From contig JAOTVX010000024.1 in assembly GCA_029863175.1 (NCBI GenBank), positions 1 through 52,287 of the forward strand: 52,287 bases of DNA, given 5' to 3'. The position numbers and the translations under genes are program-made. Under the pieces are notes generated by a model that searched no databases, was not told where the DNA came from, and saw only the letters and a program-made list of their open reading frames with translations. This document shows, one piece after another, positions 1 through 7,786 of this stretch (position 1 is the stretch's first letter; the number at the start of each line of letters is the position of its first letter). Source of the stretch: Betaproteobacteria bacterium. GTDB lineage: Bacteria > Pseudomonadota > Gammaproteobacteria > Burkholderiales > SG8-41.

Positions 1-351
1 AGCCTTTTTTTCCTGCGAGTGGGGAATGATTCTTTCGCCGGGCGCGGCTCGGGTAAACAGTGTTTTTCCGTGATGTCGCTAGACGGTCGTTGGGATCCAT
101 CGCATCTTCAGAGCGCAACCAGCGAGCACACTCTTTCCAAGCAGAGGCGATAGTTGTACAAAAAGAAAATGCTCCTCGATGTTCGACAGTAACAAATTGA
201 AAAAAAACGATAAACAGGATTAGGACTGGAGCGAGTGTATGGAAACAATGTACTTCGTGCTAAGTTTTGGAGCCAACGCGCCTTTCGTCCAGAGGCAAAA
301 ATCGTAGTTAACTCACTGACTATTATGGAGATTTCCTTTCGGTTTCGCGGC
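1..351. other. Non-coding left flank
   Basis: This stretch is less GC-rich than the rest of the window and holds A-rich runs around 160-225. I see no convincing reading frame, RNA gene or strong hairpin in it. It precedes the sigma-54 promoter and probably contains the upstream activator sites of the regulator encoded at 3172-4596, but I could not identify a clear inverted-repeat enhancer by eye. Confidence 0.5.
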
Positions 352-368
352 TTGGCACGGCAGTTGCG
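352..368 (+). promoter_or_regulatory. Sigma-54 (-24/-12) promoter
   Basis: The sequence TTGGCACG-GCAG-TTGCG matches the RpoN consensus YTGGCACG-N4-TTGCW at all positions except the last. The -24 GG lies at 354-355 and the -12 GC at 366-367, the invariant 12-nt offset. The predicted start of transcription is near 379, about 36 nt upstream of the ATG at 415. An NtrC-family activator is encoded about 3 kb away in the facing operon, which supports a functional site. The assignment is from sequence only. Confidence 0.85.
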
Positions 369-414
369 TAGCTAAGGGTGAACACGAATTATTGACTGGA
401 CGAAGGAGAGCGCC

Positions 415-1119
415 ATGACAACGTTAAGAAAAGTGCTGGTCGTTGACGATGATCCGGTGATCGGCAGGAGTTTCGACCGGGTTCTTTCGGGCAAAGGGTA
501 TGCAGTGATCACCGCCCGGGACGGCGAAGAGGCGTTGCGCAAACTCAATGAAGAAGCCTACGACGTGGTGTTCACCGACATCAAGATGCCGGGCATGAGT
601 GGTCTGGAAGTTGCCGAGCGGGTCAAAGCGCGTCAGCCGTGGCTGCCAGTCGTCATCGTGACGGGCTACGGCACCGACGAGAACGAAGCCAAGGCGGAAG
701 CAGCCGGGGTGTCGGGGTTCCTGCGCAAGCCGCTGTCTCCTGAGATGATCGAGGGCAGCACCGAGAACGCGCTGCTCGAGAAAGCGGCACACGCGGCCCC
801 GGAAGAGGCGCCTGCAGTAGTGGCCGAGCCACGTTCGATTGGGCGCGTCCTGAAGAACATCGCGCTCTTCTTCGCGGCTCCGTTCGTGGGTCTTGCCTAC
901 ATCATTGCCTTCCCGGTCGTCGGGCTCGGCATGCTGGTGTGGATGGGCGGCAAGGCGCTGATGAAGCATGACGTTGCGCGGAAGTTCGCGCACATTGCAA
1001 AAAACATCTGCCTCTTCATCGCTGCGCCGTTCATCGGGCTCGCCTACATCCTGATCTTCCCGGTGGCCGGGCTTGCGATGCTCGCCTGGATGGGTGGCAA
1101 GGCTCTGATCAGACGGTAG
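415..1119 (+). CDS. Response regulator receiver fused to a duplicated membrane hairpin
   Basis: The protein has 234 residues. Residues 5-120 are a CheY-like receiver with the acidic pocket D12/D13, phospho-acceptor D55, T83 and K105 all in place. A short Ala/Glu/Pro linker (about 122-140) follows. Then come two nearly identical hydrophobic units, about 147-184 and 196-233, offset by 49 residues. Both contain an AAPF-x-GLAY segment, an FPV segment and a W-MGGKAL ending. Each unit looks like a membrane hairpin, so the receiver is probably tethered to the inner membrane. There is no DNA-binding or enzymatic output domain. GGAG precedes the ATG. It is the first gene behind the sigma-54 promoter and is followed by the cytochrome genes, so it may tune or localise that complex. 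I do not recognise a described family with this architecture. Confidence 0.88.
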   Translation: MTTLRKVLVVDDDPVIGRSFDRVLSGKGYAVITARDGEEALRKLNEEAYDVVFTDIKMPGMSGLEVAERVKARQPWLPVVIVTGYGTDENEAKAEAAGVSGFLRKPLSPEMIEGSTENALLEKAAHAAPEEAPAVVAEPRSIGRVLKNIALFFAAPFVGLAYIIAFPVVGLGMLVWMGGKALMKHDVARKFAHIAKNICLFIAAPFIGLAYILIFPVAGLAMLAWMGGKALIRR

Positions 1120-1196
1120 TGCGAAGAGCGGTGGCAAAGCGCTAAGATAGGTATCACGCAGCAGGCCGATCTCGAACGGTACTCGAGCAGACCATA

Positions 1197-1218
1197 CCGG
1201 GGGGCGTAAGCCCCCCGG
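1197..1218 (+). other. GC-rich intercistronic hairpin
   Basis: A perfect 9-bp stem (CCGGGGGGC / GCCCCCCGG) closes a GTAA tetraloop, a GNRA type in RNA. It lies in the 164-nt gap between the response regulator and the cytochrome c gene. No T-tract follows, so it is more likely an mRNA-stabilising or attenuating element than a simple terminator. Confidence 0.6.
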
Positions 1219-1283
1219 CCTTGCGCAAACGAAGCAGGCCGGAATCGACGAAGATCCCCGATGTTCGCCCGGAGAAAACAACA

Positions 1284-2465
1284 ATGAGCAGAGCGACATT
1301 CCCCGGTGGTTTGATTGCCAGCGTAGCATCGCTTCTACTTTTCCTTTCCTTCGGCCTGATGGCCGCAGAGCCCGATCCGGCAGCCGCCTTGTCCGACGCG
1401 GACAAACAGTGCCTCGGCTGCCATGGCAGCGAAGGAATGACAAAGGATCTGCCGAACGGCGCGAAGCTGTCATTGCACATTGCTGCGCCGGCGTTCGCCA
1501 AGTCGGTGCACAAGGCGATCGGCTGCGCAGCCTGCCATGCCGGCATCGATCCAAGCAAGCACCCCGGCGTCCAGCGCGAAATCAAGGATTCCCGCGAGTA
1601 CTCGATCGCCATGACGGCGGTCTGTCGCCAGTGCCACGACGAGGCATTCAAGCATTACGAAGGCAGCAAGCATGCCAATCTGCAGCGCCAGGGCAGGAAC
1701 GTCGCCCCGGTCTGCACCGACTGCCACGGCTCCCACGCTGTGACACCCAAGACGGCCTATAAAACGTGCGTCGGCTGCCACGCGGCCGACATGAACGGCC
1801 ATCAGCAGTGGCTGCCAAACGCCCCACTGCATCTCGAGGCCGTTTCCTGCGCCGCTTGCCACGCACCGACGGTGCAGCGCATGGTGGATCTCAGGTTCTA
1901 CGACAGCGCCGCGAAGAAATGGATCGTGGAGACCGAGGACAACGTGCAGTTCGAGAAACTGGCGAAGTCCATGGACGCCGACAACAACGGACTCGATGCG
2001 CGCGAGTTGCGCGACCTGGTGCGCCACGTCAATGACGGAGAAATCGCCGGCCCCAAGACACTGCGCGGCAGAATCGAATTGCGCGCTGACATCGAGGCGC
2101 ACCGGCTTGCCGAGAAATCCCAGGCGCTGCGTGCGTGCGACAACTGCCATCGCGGCGGCGCCGAGCCGTTCCAGAATGTCGCTGTATCCGTGGTCGCATC
2201 TGACGGGCGGCCGTTGCGCTACAACGCGCATAAGGAAGTGCTGAGTTCGCTGCTTTCGGTCGAGACTCTGCGCACCTTCTACGCCATCGGCGGCACGCGC
2301 ACCGAACTCCTCGACGTGCTCCTCATATTGGCGCTGATCGGCGGACTTTCCGTGCCGATCGGTCACCAAATGATGAAGCGTATCGTGCAAAGCCGCGAGA
2401 AAGCGAGCGCCGCGGCAGGTTCGCCCGGGGGCAGCGGCACCGGCGCCGACAACAAGAACACGTAG
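1284..2465 (+). CDS. Membrane-anchored seven-heme c-type cytochrome
   Basis: The protein has 393 residues from the ATG at 1284, chosen because GGAG sits at 1271-1274 and a clean signal peptide (about 1-28) follows. An in-frame TTG at 1221 would add an unlikely charged leader. There are seven CXXCH motifs: CLGCH at 43-47, then CAACH, CRQCH, CTDCH, CVGCH, CAACH and CDNCH. Between the sixth and seventh lies an EF-hand-like stretch (DADNNGLDAREL) that is one residue short of the canonical loop. A single membrane helix near the C terminus (around ELLDVLLILALIGG) would anchor the periplasmic hemes. With the cytochrome b that follows, this resembles inner-membrane quinol oxidoreductases of the Geobacter CbcA/CbcB type. 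The electron acceptor cannot be told from sequence. Confidence 0.88.
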   Translation: MSRATFPGGLIASVASLLLFLSFGLMAAEPDPAAALSDADKQCLGCHGSEGMTKDLPNGAKLSLHIAAPAFAKSVHKAIGCAACHAGIDPSKHPGVQREIKDSREYSIAMTAVCRQCHDEAFKHYEGSKHANLQRQGRNVAPVCTDCHGSHAVTPKTAYKTCVGCHAADMNGHQQWLPNAPLHLEAVSCAACHAPTVQRMVDLRFYDSAAKKWIVETEDNVQFEKLAKSMDADNNGLDARELRDLVRHVNDGEIAGPKTLRGRIELRADIEAHRLAEKSQALRACDNCHRGGAEPFQNVAVSVVASDGRPLRYNAHKEVLSSLLSVETLRTFYAIGGTRTELLDVLLILALIGGLSVPIGHQMMKRIVQSREKASAAAGSPGGSGTGADNKNT

Positions 2466-2479
2466 ACGGAGACGCGATC

Positions 2480-3145
2480 ATGGAAAGAATTTATGTTCAT
2501 CCTCTGCCCGTCAGGATCTGGCACATGATCAACGCAGCCGGGTTCGTGCTGATGATTCTTACCGGCACGCAGATCCGCTACGTGGGGTTGATCGACATCC
2601 TCGAGTTCAAGACGGCCGTCAACTGGCACAACTGGATCGGCTTCGTCCTCATCGGAAACTATTTCATCTGGCTGCTTTTTTATCTCTTCTCCGACAAGAT
2701 CAAGGTCTATCATCCGGAGCTGAGCCCGACCGAACATTTCCGCAAGAGCTTTCGCCAGATGCAGTATTACGGTTACGGGATTTTCAGGGGCAGCCCGAAC
2801 CCGCATCAGGTCAGCGCTTACGACAAATTCAACCCGATGCAGAGCATGATGTACCAGGTCGTCATGATGCTGCTCGTGCCGGTGGTGTTCTTCACCGGGA
2901 TCCTGCTGTGGGACGTGACCCGCTTCTATGGGCTTGTAGAACTGTTCGGTGGGGTGCGGGTAATCGATACGGTGCACGTGCTGATCTACATTTTCTGCGT
3001 CTTCTTCATTATTTTTCACATTTACATGGGCAGCCTTGGGCACACGGTGTCAGCGCATTACAAGGCGATGTTCGTGACGGGCTACGAAGAGGTGCCGGGC
3101 GAGCACGCCGGGGAGAAACCTGAAGGCAATACGCCAGCTGCCTAG
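2480..3145 (+). CDS. Cytochrome b561/HydC-FdnI-type membrane subunit
   Basis: The protein has 221 residues and starts 14 nt after the cytochrome c stop. It has four predicted membrane helices of the bacterial cytochrome b561/Ni-hydrogenase cytochrome b family (formate dehydrogenase gamma-like). Candidate heme b ligands include H15 (in RIWHMINAAGF), H50 (in NWHNWIGF) and histidines in the last helix pair (DTVHVLIY, IIFHIYMG). Such proteins exchange electrons between quinone and a periplasmic partner, here most simply the seven-heme cytochrome. It is the last gene of the plus-strand module and ends 26 nt from the convergent regulator gene, with no obvious terminator between them. Confidence 0.87.
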   Translation: MERIYVHPLPVRIWHMINAAGFVLMILTGTQIRYVGLIDILEFKTAVNWHNWIGFVLIGNYFIWLLFYLFSDKIKVYHPELSPTEHFRKSFRQMQYYGYGIFRGSPNPHQVSAYDKFNPMQSMMYQVVMMLLVPVVFFTGILLWDVTRFYGLVELFGGVRVIDTVHVLIYIFCVFFIIFHIYMGSLGHTVSAHYKAMFVTGYEEVPGEHAGEKPEGNTPAA

Positions 3146-3171
3146 CTGTGCAGCGGCGGACCTGCATTCGG

Positions 3172-4596
3172 TCAGGGTTCTGCAGCGGCGTCGCGTTCCG
3201 ATGTGGTTCCGCGGATGCGGATCTGATACTTCTTCATGAGCGCCTGGAAATTGGCGCGCTGCATGCCGGTTTCTTCGGCGCTGCGCGTAACGTTCCAGCC
3301 GTTTCGCCTGAGCGCTTCGAGGACGAAGCGTTTCTCGATCTCCTCAACTGACTTTTCCCGCGCGACTTTCTTCAGGTGCTTCAATTCCTCGCTCGTGCGC
3401 GGCACCTCGATCTCGGACAGGGCCGGGGTGTCGATGATGTTAGCCAGGTGCGCGCGGCGTATGACTTTGCCGCTGGCAAGGATCATTGCGCGGTGCACGG
3501 CGTTCTCCAGTTCCCGAACGTTTCCCGGCCAGTCATGGTTCACGAGCGCGTTCATGGCACCCTCGGACAATTCGGTCACTTCCTTGCCGAGTTCGCTCCT
3601 GAACACATTGAGGAAATGGAACGCCAGCGCGGGGATGTCCGCGGGGCGTTCCCGCAGCGGTGGCACCAGGATGGGAAAAATATTGACCCGGTAGTAGAGA
3701 TCCTCACGGAAGCTTCCCGCCGCTATCATCGCCTTGAGATCTTTGTTGGTAGCCGTGACCAGGCGGATATTGGTGGTCTGGGTGCGCGTATCGCCAACCG
3801 CCCGAAACTCCCGTTCCTGCAGCACCCGCAGAAGTTTTGCCTGTGTCGAGAGGGAGATATTGCCGATCTCGTCGAGGAAAAGCGTGCCCCCGTCGGCGAT
3901 TTCAAACATGCCGCGCTTGTTCGACACCGCGCCAGTGAACGAGCCCTTGATATGCCCGAAGAGCTCGCTTTCGAGCAGGGTTTCGCTGAGCGAGTTGCAG
4001 TCAACCGCAACGAAAGGCTTGTCTTTCCTCAGGCTGTTGTAGTGGATGGCACGGGCAATCAGTTCCTTGCCGGTGCCGCTCTCCCCGGTGATGAGCACCG
4101 TGCTGTTGGTGGGCGCGCACTGGGCGATCAGCCGGTAGACGCTCTGCATCGGCGGGCTCGAGCCGATGATGTTCTCGAATCGATACTTGGAGCTCACCTC
4201 GCTCTTGAGGTTGAGGTTTTCCTGCAGCAGTCTGCGTCGTTCCAGCGCACGCTCGACCACCAGTTTGAGCTCCTCCGGCTCGAATGGTTTGGGCAGGTAG
4301 TCGAAGGCGCCGAGTTTCATCGCGCGCACGGCCACGTCGATTTGGGAGAGCCCGGTGATCATGATGACATCGATATCCGGGTGAGATTCCTTTACCCGCT
4401 GCAACACCTCTAGGCCGTCCATCTCCGGCATCATGATGTCCAGAATTACGATGTCGAAATGGCTTTCCTCGATTCGGCGCAGCGCGTCGGGGCCGTTGTT
4501 CACCGTCTCCAGTTCAAAATTGCCGCCGTCAAGTATGCGCAGGCAGCTCTTGAGGATGATCTCTTCGTCGTCGACTACCAGGATCCGGGCGCTCAT
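3172..4596 (-). CDS. NtrC-family sigma-54-dependent response regulator
   Basis: The protein has 474 residues. The start at 4596 is set by an ATGA overlap with the preceding receiver gene; a longer upstream extension reads as that gene's shadow. It has an N-terminal receiver (VVDDEE, LDIMMPEMDG, PKPFEPEE), a central AAA+ domain with Walker A GESGTGKE and Walker B GGTLFLDEIGN, and a C-terminal Fis-type helix-turn-helix (NGWNVTRSAEETGMQRANF). The sigma-54 contact loop reads GSFTGA instead of the usual GAFTGA, a tolerated variant. It is third in the kinase-receiver-activator operon and the obvious candidate activator of the promoter at 352-368. It recalls regulators such as Geobacter BccR that control cbcBA; that parallel is an inference. 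Confidence 0.92.
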   Translation of the reverse strand: MSARILVVDDEEIILKSCLRILDGGNFELETVNNGPDALRRIEESHFDIVILDIMMPEMDGLEVLQRVKESHPDIDVIMITGLSQIDVAVRAMKLGAFDYLPKPFEPEELKLVVERALERRRLLQENLNLKSEVSSKYRFENIIGSSPPMQSVYRLIAQCAPTNSTVLITGESGTGKELIARAIHYNSLRKDKPFVAVDCNSLSETLLESELFGHIKGSFTGAVSNKRGMFEIADGGTLFLDEIGNISLSTQAKLLRVLQEREFRAVGDTRTQTTNIRLVTATNKDLKAMIAAGSFREDLYYRVNIFPILVPPLRERPADIPALAFHFLNVFRSELGKEVTELSEGAMNALVNHDWPGNVRELENAVHRAMILASGKVIRRAHLANIIDTPALSEIEVPRTSEELKHLKKVAREKSVEEIEKRFVLEALRRNGWNVTRSAEETGMQRANFQALMKKYQIRIRGTTSERDAAAEP

Positions 4597-4985
4597 AGTG
4601 CAGGCGGCTCCTCGCGCCTCCGGCGCCTTGCCAGCGCCTGCGCGATCAACTGAAGGATCTCGTCCGGTTCGAATGGCTTGGGCAGATAACCGAAGGCGTC
4701 CAGTTCGCGCGCGCGCAAAGCTGTCTCGGTTTGCGAAAGCCCCGTGCAAATAATCACTTCGCTGTCCGGGCGCGTATGCTTCACGTGCTTCAGCACTTCC
4801 AGGCCGCCGATTTGCGGCATCATGATATCCACCACGAGCACGTCGTAGGGCGTGTCGTCGATTTTTTTCAGCGCTTCGAGACCGCCCCTGGCCACATCTA
4901 CATCGTAATCAGTGTCAGCCAGGATTCGCAGGCAGCTCTTGACCACGATCTCCTCGTCGTCAACGATCAAAATGCGCGCGCTCAT
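4593..4985 (-). CDS. Stand-alone receiver domain response regulator
   Basis: The protein has 130 residues and consists of one CheY-like receiver domain (VDDEE, phospho-acceptor in VVDIMMPQIGG, PKPFEPDE) without an output domain. Its first 20 residues are almost identical to those of the receiver in the following sigma-54 regulator, suggesting duplication. Both its ends overlap neighbours by four bases (ATGA), so all three genes are probably translationally coupled. It may be a phosphate sink or an intermediate between kinase and activator. Confidence 0.9.
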   Translation of the reverse strand: MSARILIVDDEEIVVKSCLRILADTDYDVDVARGGLEALKKIDDTPYDVLVVDIMMPQIGGLEVLKHVKHTRPDSEVIICTGLSQTETALRARELDAFGYLPKPFEPDEILQLIAQALARRRRREEPPAL

Positions 4986-6616
4986 GCCGGATTCCTGTCA
5001 CCGGGAAACCCGGCTGTTTCAGCGTCGGGTTTTACCGGCAGATAGACGCGGAAGGTGGTTCCTTCGCCGACTGTGCTGTCGACCTCGATCAGCCCACCGT
5101 GTGCCCTGACGATGCCGTGGCTCACCGACAAGCCGAGCCCAGTGCCTTTGCCCACTTCCTTGGAGGTGAAGAAGGGATCGAAAATCCGCTGCAGGTTCTT
5201 CTCGGAAATTCCGCAGCCGGTATCCGTGATCGAAATTTCCACCATGGGCACGGGCTCGGCCAGTGGGTCGGCGCGTTTCGGCTCCTGCGCAATCCGCGTG
5301 CGCACGTTGATCGTGCCTTTTTTATCGATCGCCTGCTGTGCATTGACCAGCATGTTCATCACAACCTGCTTGATCTGGTCGGCATCGACCCACACCGGCG
5401 GCAGGCTAGTGTCGAGTTCTTTCCGGATCTCGATGTCGCGCAGGTGGGCGGGGCGTTCGATGAGCCGTTCGGTCTCCTCGATGATCTGATTGAGGTCGGA
5501 GAATTTTTTCTCCGGTTTCTTCTCGCGCGCGAAATCGAGCAGCCGGCGGATGATCACGGCACAGCGTTTGGTTTCCTGGATGACGAGATCCATATCTTCC
5601 GCATCGGGGCTGCCGTCCCGCATTTTTTTACGCAGCAGATTCGAGAACGTGAGTATTCCTGTCAGCGGATTGTTCAGCTCATGGGCGATGCCCGCTGCGA
5701 GCAGGCCGACGGAAGCGAGTTTCTCGCCGCGCGTAGCCTCGGCTTCAGCAACACGCAGTTGCTGCGTTCTGGTCTTCACTTTTTCTTCGAGCGTCTGAGC
5801 CCACATCTTGCGTTCCAGATGGGAATCGCGCAGTGCCGCGGTCATGCTGTTGAACGAATTGGCCAGCTGCCCCAGTTCATCGGCGCTTCTGACCGGGATG
5901 GTCTGGTCGAGGTCTCCCGAAGAGAGGTGCTTGGCGCCGGTCTCGAGGTCGCGCAACGGCAAATGAACCAGGCGGTGTACGAGGAAGCTTACGCTCAATG
6001 CCGCAAAGATCACAAAGCCGAGTGACAACACGGCAAGTGTGATGGCGTTATCGCGCAGGGTTCGGTCCATGGCTTCCAGTGAGTAGGCGACGTCCAGAAC
6101 GCCGAGCACTGACTGGGCCTTGGTATGCTGGTGGCAGGCGGCGTTGTAACACGACGGCTCGTTGCGGATCACTTCCATGTTGGCAAGCAGGTGCGTACCG
6201 TCGGGGCTCTCAAACACGCGTGACCGCTTGTTCTGGGGGATGCGCTCGAGCGGCTTTTCGCTCTGGTGACAGTGGAAGCAGGCTTCGGCTTCCCGGTTGA
6301 CGATTAGGCCGACGTCGGGCGGGTAGGACGAGTGAATGATGCGGCCGTCTTTGTTGAATATCCGCACCCGGTCAATTGGCTCCTGATTGACCACGTCGTG
6401 GATTATCCTGTCGACGTAGGCCGGCTGGTTTTGCAGCATGGCGAAACGCGTACTCTTCGAGATCACCCCGGAGAGCTGGCTGACGTGGTTTGCCGCCTGG
6501 TCCAGGAGTTGATCGCGCTGGTGACCGATCACGAGCACGATGAAAACCAGCATGACGACAACGAGCGTCACTGCTACGTAGGCACCCACTTTGAAACTAA
6601 GCGTTCCGGGCCGCAT
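4982..6616 (-). CDS. Sensor histidine kinase with c-type heme motifs in the periplasmic domain
   Basis: The protein has 544 residues. Order of parts: membrane helix 1 (about 10-31), a periplasmic domain to about 188, membrane helix 2 (about 190-212), HAMP, a coiled coil, a dimerisation/phospho-acceptor helix with H in GIAHELNNPLTGIL, and an NtrB-like ATPase domain (NMLVNA N-box, DTGCGIS, FDPFFTSKEVGKGTGLGLS). The periplasmic domain carries a canonical heme c motif CFHCH at 113-117 and a second CYNAACH at 156-162, a CX4CH spacing known for some multiheme cytochromes. It is therefore likely a covalently heme-bound redox or ligand sensor. It heads the minus-strand operon that faces the cytochrome module. 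Confidence 0.9.
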   Translation of the reverse strand: MRPGTLSFKVGAYVAVTLVVVMLVFIVLVIGHQRDQLLDQAANHVSQLSGVISKSTRFAMLQNQPAYVDRIIHDVVNQEPIDRVRIFNKDGRIIHSSYPPDVGLIVNREAEACFHCHQSEKPLERIPQNKRSRVFESPDGTHLLANMEVIRNEPSCYNAACHQHTKAQSVLGVLDVAYSLEAMDRTLRDNAITLAVLSLGFVIFAALSVSFLVHRLVHLPLRDLETGAKHLSSGDLDQTIPVRSADELGQLANSFNSMTAALRDSHLERKMWAQTLEEKVKTRTQQLRVAEAEATRGEKLASVGLLAAGIAHELNNPLTGILTFSNLLRKKMRDGSPDAEDMDLVIQETKRCAVIIRRLLDFAREKKPEKKFSDLNQIIEETERLIERPAHLRDIEIRKELDTSLPPVWVDADQIKQVVMNMLVNAQQAIDKKGTINVRTRIAQEPKRADPLAEPVPMVEISITDTGCGISEKNLQRIFDPFFTSKEVGKGTGLGLSVSHGIVRAHGGLIEVDSTVGEGTTFRVYLPVKPDAETAGFPGDRNPA

Positions 6617-6755
6617 CGCTGCTCATACTTTTCACACTGTTGGGCAGCTGACCGAACGTCTTGCCGCCCGGTCACCGCCTTTATGCACCAACCCCTTGAT
6701 TACGTTCGTGGTTCTAAGCACGTTACTACCGTAGCAAGTCTTCAACACCCGCGTA

Positions 6756-6769
6756 TTGACCCTTATCAA
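6756..6769. promoter_or_regulatory. FNR/Anr-type box
   Basis: TTGAC-CCTT-ATCAA matches the FNR/Anr/Dnr dyad TTGAY-N4-RTCAA. It lies about 140 nt upstream of the heme-kinase start (6616) in a 496-nt gap, so oxygen-dependent control of the regulatory operon is plausible. One half-site deviates by one base from the perfect dyad. No clear -10/-35 pair could be placed with confidence. Confidence 0.45.
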
Positions 6770-6777
6770 GAGAAATG

Positions 6778-6966
6778 GAGTCGGGGCAATTTTCCCGATA
6801 TTCATTGCTGGCCTCGTTGCTGAATCTGCCCGGAAGCGCCTTGATCGGGGGCGGCGGCATTGCCATCATGGCGGGAACTTGCCGGCTTGATTCGTCCCCC
6901 AAGTATCGGCCGCTCATCGCAGTCGCGATCCTGCCAGGGCTGATCCTGGTCATGCTCTCGGCATAA
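6778..6966 (+). pseudogene. C-terminal remnant of a membrane protein
   Basis: A short frame of about 62 codons encodes a hydrophobic tail with motifs LLNLPGSALIGGGG and LIAVAILPGLILVML, typical of the last helices of a polytopic membrane protein. There is no upstream portion and no ribosome binding site. I do not name the family. It reads as a decayed fragment stranded in the spacer between the kinase operon and the VOC gene. Confidence 0.4.
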
Positions 6967-7112
6967 CGGTTTATTTCAAAGAGATCTCCATACGGCCCTT
7001 GGAGAAGCGGCGGGAGCATTGACAGATCAGAGTTCCGCCGCATAAGGCGCGGCGGTATCATGGGAGTGGGAAATCGCAGCTAGGCCACGACCTTTTGGCA
7101 TACGGAGGAAAG

Positions 7113-7658
7113 ATGACCGACCTACCGAAATGGGAGCTCAGCCATATCGGCATCTTCGTCAACGACATGGACAAGATGCGCGAATTCTACACGCGGCTCC
7201 TCGGGTTCAGGGTAATGGACGCGGGCGAGATCAGGAACGGCCAGCGCCTGACGTTCCTGAGCAAGGACCCGAAGGACCATCACCAGATCGTGATGGTTAC
7301 CGGGCGCCAAAAGGGAACGCCGTCCACGATCAACCAGCTCACCTTCCGCGTCGCCTCGATCAAGGAGGTCAGGGCAATGCATGATCTGGCGGTTTCCAAC
7401 AAAGTCGAGGGGGTCGATCCCGTGGACCACGGCAACGCGTGGTCGGTCTACTTCCTGGACCCGGAGGGTAACCGGCTCGAGTTCTTCTGCGACACGCCGT
7501 GGTACGTCGCGCAGCCGCATCGCGTGCCGCTGGACTTCTCGCTTTCCGACAAGGAAATCGAGGAGGCGACACACAAGAGGATCGCGGACGATCCGACAAC
7601 GCGTCCCTTCGCGGACTGGCGCGCTGAGAAACGCCGCGAGTTCGGATCCGCGAACTGA
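7113..7658 (+). CDS. VOC-fold (glyoxalase/extradiol dioxygenase-like) protein
   Basis: The protein has 181 residues. The ATG at 7113 is preceded by GGAGGA at 7104-7109; an upstream TTG at 7095 would place this site inside the coding region. The fold signature is clear: a beta-strand with H11 (LSHIGIFVND), FYTRLLGF, and the closing YFLDPEGNRLEFF with its Glu ligand. Where catechol dioxygenase-like relatives usually have a second His (consensus like NHLAFRV), this protein reads NQLTFRV, so one metal ligand may be replaced. The C-terminal extension (RIADDPTTRPFADW) resembles proteins of aromatic-degradation clusters. It is followed by a decayed transporter receptor gene. Substrate unknown. Confidence 0.8.
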   Translation: MTDLPKWELSHIGIFVNDMDKMREFYTRLLGFRVMDAGEIRNGQRLTFLSKDPKDHHQIVMVTGRQKGTPSTINQLTFRVASIKEVRAMHDLAVSNKVEGVDPVDHGNAWSVYFLDPEGNRLEFFCDTPWYVAQPHRVPLDFSLSDKEIEEATHKRIADDPTTRPFADWRAEKRREFGSAN

Positions 7659-7786
7659 GGCGACCCGCATCGAGGCGCAGGGAGTTGGAAAGCAGCGCAT
7701 CCGGTCGTTTTGCTATGCACGCCCACAATGCGCACTCTAACGAGAACCGGCATGCGGATACCGGTTTGGGATAGGGAGGAATGTCG

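Noticed and set aside
1221..1283. Upstream TTG start for the seven-heme cytochrome
   Set aside because: It would add 21 mainly charged residues ahead of a complete signal peptide and ignores the GGAG site at 1271-1274.
3376..4413. Long plus-strand open frame opposite the sigma-54 regulator
   Set aside because: It is antisense to a gene with clear receiver, AAA+ and HTH motifs. GC-rich codon structure commonly leaves the opposite strand open, and the translation has no recognisable domain.
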